A DNA stretch of 64,000 nucleotides, taken from Flavipsychrobacter stenotrophus (GTDB lineage Bacteria; Bacteroidota; Bacteroidia; Chitinophagales; Chitinophagaceae). Of the stretch, positions 60,189 through 64,000 are shown one piece after another. Position 1 is the stretch's first letter; every line of letters begins with the position of its first letter. The position numbers and the translations under genes are program-made. The notes beneath the pieces are model-generated. The model saw nothing but the letters and a program-made list of their open reading frames with translations, was not told the origin of the DNA and did not search any database. Location: NCBI RefSeq assembly GCF_002954265.1, contig NZ_PPSL01000005.1:1-64000 (forward strand), given 5' to 3'.

Positions 60189-63100
60189 TTAGTGCATTAC
60201 AACCATTTTAAGATTGGTTGTATTAACACCATCAGACACTCTGACAAAGTAAATGCCATTCTGGAGAGCAGATGTGTTAACTGTAACTATCTGCTCACCC
60301 GCACTTAGGCGATTATTGATAGCAGGCAGAACTTCTTTACCCTGCACATCCACAACAGTTATAGTTACCTCAGTTTCATCCTTAAGCGCTACTGCTATCG
60401 CTGCTTCATCTCTTGCAGGGTTAGGATAAACTCTAAGTGAAGTACCTCCATTTACAGACGTTATACCAGCAGGTGTTAAACCATTTCCTCCCAACGCAAA
60501 ATCATAAGTTGCTTCATCAGCATCGGTATTGGCAATGCTGATTATAGCATTGCGCGTAGCCGTAGCCATTGGCTGGAATTGTACAACAATTGGTTGATTG
60601 CCATTGGCAGGAATGGTGACAGGGAATACAGGAGCACCATACAAAGTAAACTCACTTGCATTAATACCGGCAAAGGTAATAGCTGAAATAGAAAGTGGCC
60701 CCGCACCGGTATTCTGTATCACAAAATTTTGTGTTCTTGTAGTGCCTACCTGCACATTACCAAAGTCGGTATTGTTAGCCACACCCGGGGTTACGTCACC
60801 TGCAAAAATGGTAGTTGAGTTACCCTGTACATTGATCTCCGGCGTGCCGGTACCTGCACCCTGTATTGCAAACGAGTAGTTAGTTTCATCAGCATCATTG
60901 GTATTAATTCCTATTGCCGCGGATCTGATACCGGTAGCAGAAGGTGTAAACCTTACAGTCACTGTAAATGAATCGGCCATTGCTACAGCAATGGGGAAAG
61001 ATGGCGCACCTACCACAGTAAAGTCGGTTGCTGACACCCCTGTGAAGTTAATGCCGGCTACTGAAAGTGTACCATAACCAAGGTTTTGTATTACAAATGT
61101 CCTTGTATTATTGCTACCCAGTGCTACAGCACCGAAGTCGGTATTATTGGCTGTTCCCGGTGTAAGATCACCATTGATGATATTGACACTATTACCTGTA
61201 ACGTTTACTTCCGGCGAATCAATACCATTACCTGCTACTGCAAAATCATAATGACTCTCATCTATATCGCTGTTTACAATATTGATGGTTGCAGTTCTGC
61301 TACCACCCGCAAGCGGAGCAAAACGTATGTTGATACTCTGTGAGTCATTAGCGGCCAATGTGAGCGGGAATGTTGGCGCACCAATCAATGTGTATTCACT
61401 AGCATTAACACCTGTAATGTTGATACCTGATACCGATAAAGCCCCTGCACCTGTGTTCTTTATTACAAAGGTCTTGTTCTGTGTGCTACCTGTGTATACG
61501 CTACCAAAGTTGGTATTGTTAGATGCTGCGGTCACAATACTACCATCAGCAATGTTCACTCCATTACCTTTCACAGCCACTTCAGGTGCTGCATTAAAGG
61601 TAGCAGGGTTATAGTACGCCAGCAATTGGCCGCCTTCTACTACTTCTCCTGAAATTGCATAGTGTGCCTGGTCAACAGTAAGGAACATACCAGGACCCAG
61701 TATGCGTTCTGCATCTATTATACCGGATGCTTCTTCATCTATAGTCAGGAAGTTAGCACCACCTGTCTGGAAACGTGTTGTATCATGTGCACCAACCTGC
61801 ACCAAAGCATCAGTAGCAATTGTATACTGCCACACCTTACCCACATGTGCATTAGATCCTACGTCTTCAACCAACAGTATATGTCCGTAGTTGTCTATGG
61901 TAAGATTATCCAGCATCTTCTGGCCTTCTGTACCATCAAGTACAGCTGTTATAGTACCACCCAGTGCAGGCTTTGTAGCATCTGTAAAACGTAATCTCCA
62001 CAAGCGACTTGGACTTGTGAATGAGTTGGTTGTTGCAAAGTAAAAATCATTAGGGCTACTTGGATCCCATGCGCCATCTTCAGGACGAAGGAAGGTTGTA
62101 ACACCTGCAGTATTACTCGCATTGTTCAATGCAGTACCTGTCATGTTGTGTACATCGCCCATATCCGTCAAAGTAAACGCAGTGTTTGGCGCAGGAACGC
62201 TGCTACTTGTTTCTGAGAGAAGACCAGACACTGTAACACCAAACAACTTACCATTGTTCAAACCTGCTTTATCAATGTCAGTTCCGGCATTAGTTTTGTT
62301 ACCAACATAAACATATACTTGTCCGGGCGTTGCATCATCCATACCTATTACCACAGTTGTGTCACTAGCTATAGCGCTGGCTACAGAATTCTCCCATGAG
62401 AACTTGCCCAGATAAGGCAGTTCATAACTTTTACCTGCATCAGCACCAGTTGCAATATGACCAAACGCACGACCTTCATTGCCCGCTTCTTCGCCATTCA
62501 TAAATATGCGCTGCTGAGTACCCTTACCCGTAGCCGCATTGTAGAAAGCGGTTACCGCTGGCAGGTCTCCGGAGCAGAACCTATTCAATGCCGCAGAGGT
62601 AGATGGGAATGAAGAATTATAGGCTACATAACTTGAGGTAGCGGTATTCCACAAATTGATGTTCTGAATGAGATCGGCACCACTTACAACAGCTAATGTA
62701 GACTTATTGATCACCCATTTAGAAACGAAAGAACCAATAGAACCGTGTGCACGCGCTACACCTGCTGTATTACCAAATTCATGGTTCATCAACAGGGTAA
62801 ACGTACCATCATTATTATCGAACAAACCTGAACCATCAGGCGTACCGCACATCTTGTAACCACCTACCACATCGGTCGCAGTAAGTATGGATGTAAAGCG
62901 TGCATCGGCTACTGTAGGAACAAGGTAAGGTGTTTGTGAAGAACTTGGCCCTGTAACACCTACAGACAACAGAATTGTTGAAGGCTGAAAATTAACCAGC
63001 TTATTCGCACCCTGCAGACTATATTTAACTACATGACTAAGGTTGGTAGTCGCCGTAGCAATGCCATTTTCAGGCAATGAAACCTGCCCGTAGTCATTGT

Positions 63101-64000
63101 CGTTAGCAACAGCTATTGTACTGTCATTAATGATTGACAGGCCTTCTGCCTTTTCCAGCAATGGATTCCAGCCGTTAGCAAGAAGGTCTATAAATAAAGT
63201 CTTCTTTACCGGGATGATACCGTTAGCCGCAAGTCCTGCAGAATCTAGGAGCGCCTCAAGTGTAAGACCGCCATATAAACCTGACGTAACTGTTGATGCA
63301 GTGCTGATATTGATCTTGTATATTCTTTTGATATCAGTAGTGCCCCTCAACGCTGCTTCCATTACCAGGAAGGTAGTATCGTTGATAGCAGCCATATCGC
63401 CAATCTTCCAATCTCTGAGGCGGATCTGGTTAGCACCTGACGCACCGATGATACCATCATTTAGATAAGCAAACATTCTCGTGGCATTAGTTGCCGGATC
63501 TATTTCCAGTACCCTGTGCACTCGTGAATTTTCACCTACTGTCTTTGTTGGATAAAGTATCGGGCTTTGAATGATCGCATAGATCTTTCCATTGGGCGCT
63601 ATAGAAATACCCTCAAAACCACGGTTGTTTTTTCTGTATTTATATACAGTATCTATTGCCACATCAATTGGCTGAGGACCTGCAAGAGCAGCATAAGGCG
63701 TAAACCTTTTCAACACAACACCATTAGGACTCATCTTCCAGATTGTAGGACCACCTTCCTCACATACCCAGAAGTTGCCATCCCTATCTACAACAATACC
63801 CTCCGCATCAATACCCCACACATCCTTTGCTGCGATCTTAGCAGCATAGTTGGTACAGTCCAACACAGTATCTGTTGACGCCTGCTCTGTTGCAGTACTA
63901 CCAAACCCTGTAGGATTAAGCAAACCGGTTGCGGTTGTGCCGTCGGGGCGCTTCATAGTTATGGTCTGCAAGATCTGCACAGAGTCTCCATTCACACGTA
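60189..64000 (-). CDS. Large secreted protein: phytase-like, PhoX-like, choice-of-anchor D and T9SS domains (5' end outside the window)
   Basis: The reading frame is open to the window edge, so the start and signal peptide lie beyond 64000. Order: an esterase-like phytase domain (about 1-330 of the visible part, with EGIVVDRDGNFWVCEEGGP), a DUF839/PhoX-like region (about 330-790, with LLMNHEFGNTAGVARAHGS), three choice-of-anchor D Ig-like repeats of about 118 residues (from about 815; each with an NFG or DFG turn and R-x-A-x-I-x-I), and a C-terminal T9SS sorting domain (SLRVYPNPARDEA to VSDGVNTTNLKM). It is probably a cell-surface or secreted phosphatase-type enzyme. The fusion of two hydrolase modules is notable. 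Confidence 0.85.
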   Translation of the reverse strand, partial: RVNGDSVQILQTITMKRPDGTTATGLLNPTGFGSTATEQASTDTVLDCTNYAAKIAAKDVWGIDAEGIVVDRDGNFWVCEEGGPTIWKMSPNGVVLKRFTPYAALAGPQPIDVAIDTVYKYRKNNRGFEGISIAPNGKIYAIIQSPILYPTKTVGENSRVHRVLEIDPATNATRMFAYLNDGIIGASGANQIRLRDWKIGDMAAINDTTFLVMEAALRGTTDIKRIYKINISTASTVTSGLYGGLTLEALLDSAGLAANGIIPVKKTLFIDLLANGWNPLLEKAEGLSIINDSTIAVANDNDYGQVSLPENGIATATTNLSHVVKYSLQGANKLVNFQPSTILLSVGVTGPSSSQTPYLVPTVADARFTSILTATDVVGGYKMCGTPDGSGLFDNNDGTFTLLMNHEFGNTAGVARAHGSIGSFVSKWVINKSTLAVVSGADLIQNINLWNTATSSYVAYNSSFPSTSAALNRFCSGDLPAVTAFYNAATGKGTQQRIFMNGEEAGNEGRAFGHIATGADAGKSYELPYLGKFSWENSVASAIASDTTVVIGMDDATPGQVYVYVGNKTNAGTDIDKAGLNNGKLFGVTVSGLLSETSSSVPAPNTAFTLTDMGDVHNMTGTALNNASNTAGVTTFLRPEDGAWDPSSPNDFYFATTNSFTSPSRLWRLRFTDATKPALGGTITAVLDGTEGQKMLDNLTIDNYGHILLVEDVGSNAHVGKVWQYTIATDALVQVGAHDTTRFQTGGANFLTIDEEASGIIDAERILGPGMFLTVDQAHYAISGEVVEGGQLLAYYNPATFNAAPEVAVKGNGVNIADGSIVTAASNNTNFGSVYTGSTQNKTFVIKNTGAGALSVSGINITGVNASEYTLIGAPTFPLTLAANDSQSINIRFAPLAGGSRTATINIVNSDIDESHYDFAVAGNGIDSPEVNVTGNSVNIINGDLTPGTANNTDFGAVALGSNNTRTFVIQNLGYGTLSVAGINFTGVSATDFTVVGAPSFPIAVAMADSFTVTVRFTPSATGIRSAAIGINTNDADETNYSFAIQGAGTGTPEINVQGNSTTIFAGDVTPGVANNTDFGNVQVGTTRTQNFVIQNTGAGPLSISAITFAGINASEFTLYGAPVFPVTIPANGNQPIVVQFQPMATATRNAIISIANTDADEATYDFALGGNGLTPAGITSVNGGTSLRVYPNPARDEAAIAVALKDETEVTITVVDVQGKEVLPAINNRLSAGEQIVTVNTSALQNGIYFVRVSDGVNTTNLKMVVMH

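Overview
The window looks like chromosomal DNA of a Bacteroidota bacterium, most likely a Chitinophagaceae-type soil or freshwater organism. The evidence is two proteins with type IX secretion (T9SS) C-terminal sorting domains, promoters of the TTTG-N19-TAnnTTTG type (392-422), A-rich leaders instead of strong Shine-Dalgarno sites, Bacteroidota-type arm integrases, and families common in that group (DUF6157, DUF6876, VirE-N/BT4734-like). The genus is inference.

Left backbone, 1-10.5 kb: a cell-surface polysaccharide O-acylation pair (SGNH/Lcl protein plus MBOAT acyltransferase), small membrane proteins, a DUF6157 protein, a Ca2+-type P-type ATPase, a saccharopine/alanine-dehydrogenase-like enzyme, the Fe-S co-chaperone HscB, and an intact tRNA-Leu(CAA) at 10444-10527.

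Island 1, about 10.5-45.6 kb, is an integrative element in the 3' end of that tRNA. A 55-bp copy of the tRNA 3' end (10474-10528) recurs at 45510-45564. The cargo is defence-like: XRE/ImmA peptidase (broken by an amber codon) with a PIN-like protein, AbiJ-like protein, DUF559-type nuclease, GIY-YIG and HNH proteins, a SIR2 / small membrane / PD-(D/E)xK-like / PIN-like cluster, an OLD nuclease, a soluble FtsK-like translocase, an orphan C5 DNA methyltransferase next to a ParB-like protein, DUF4238 and DUF3883 genes (both frameshifted in poly-A), two related tyrosine recombinases, and a large PD-(D/E)xK-like protein beside the right end. No conjugation or phage structural genes are seen. Two dispersed sequences mark this island: a palindrome TGTCAATATTGACA (eleven good copies, mostly between genes or just after stop codons), and a 57-bp inverted-repeat element in three copies, two of them in frame inside a VirE-like protein.

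Island 2, about 45.6-50.8 kb, is a smaller, decayed element stacked behind the first. A 17-bp tRNA-end repeat at 50830-50846 is its outer end. It has its own tyrosine recombinase and excisionase-like HTH protein, a DUF3987 gene cut off by a CRISPR array, and a broken IS3-type transposase. The array has 18 repeats of 47 bp with a type II-C-like repeat and no cas genes in the window. Each island has a private pair of short direct repeats (period 12 or 11) near both ends, which look like integrase arm sites.

Right backbone, 51-64 kb: lipoproteins, an exported repeat protein, a LamG/T9SS protein, a GNAT acetyltransferase, a YihY/BrkB membrane protein, YceI, a monohaem cytochrome c with a di-haem cytochrome-c peroxidase, and a large T9SS-sorted phytase-like/PhoX-like/choice-of-anchor D protein that runs off the right edge.
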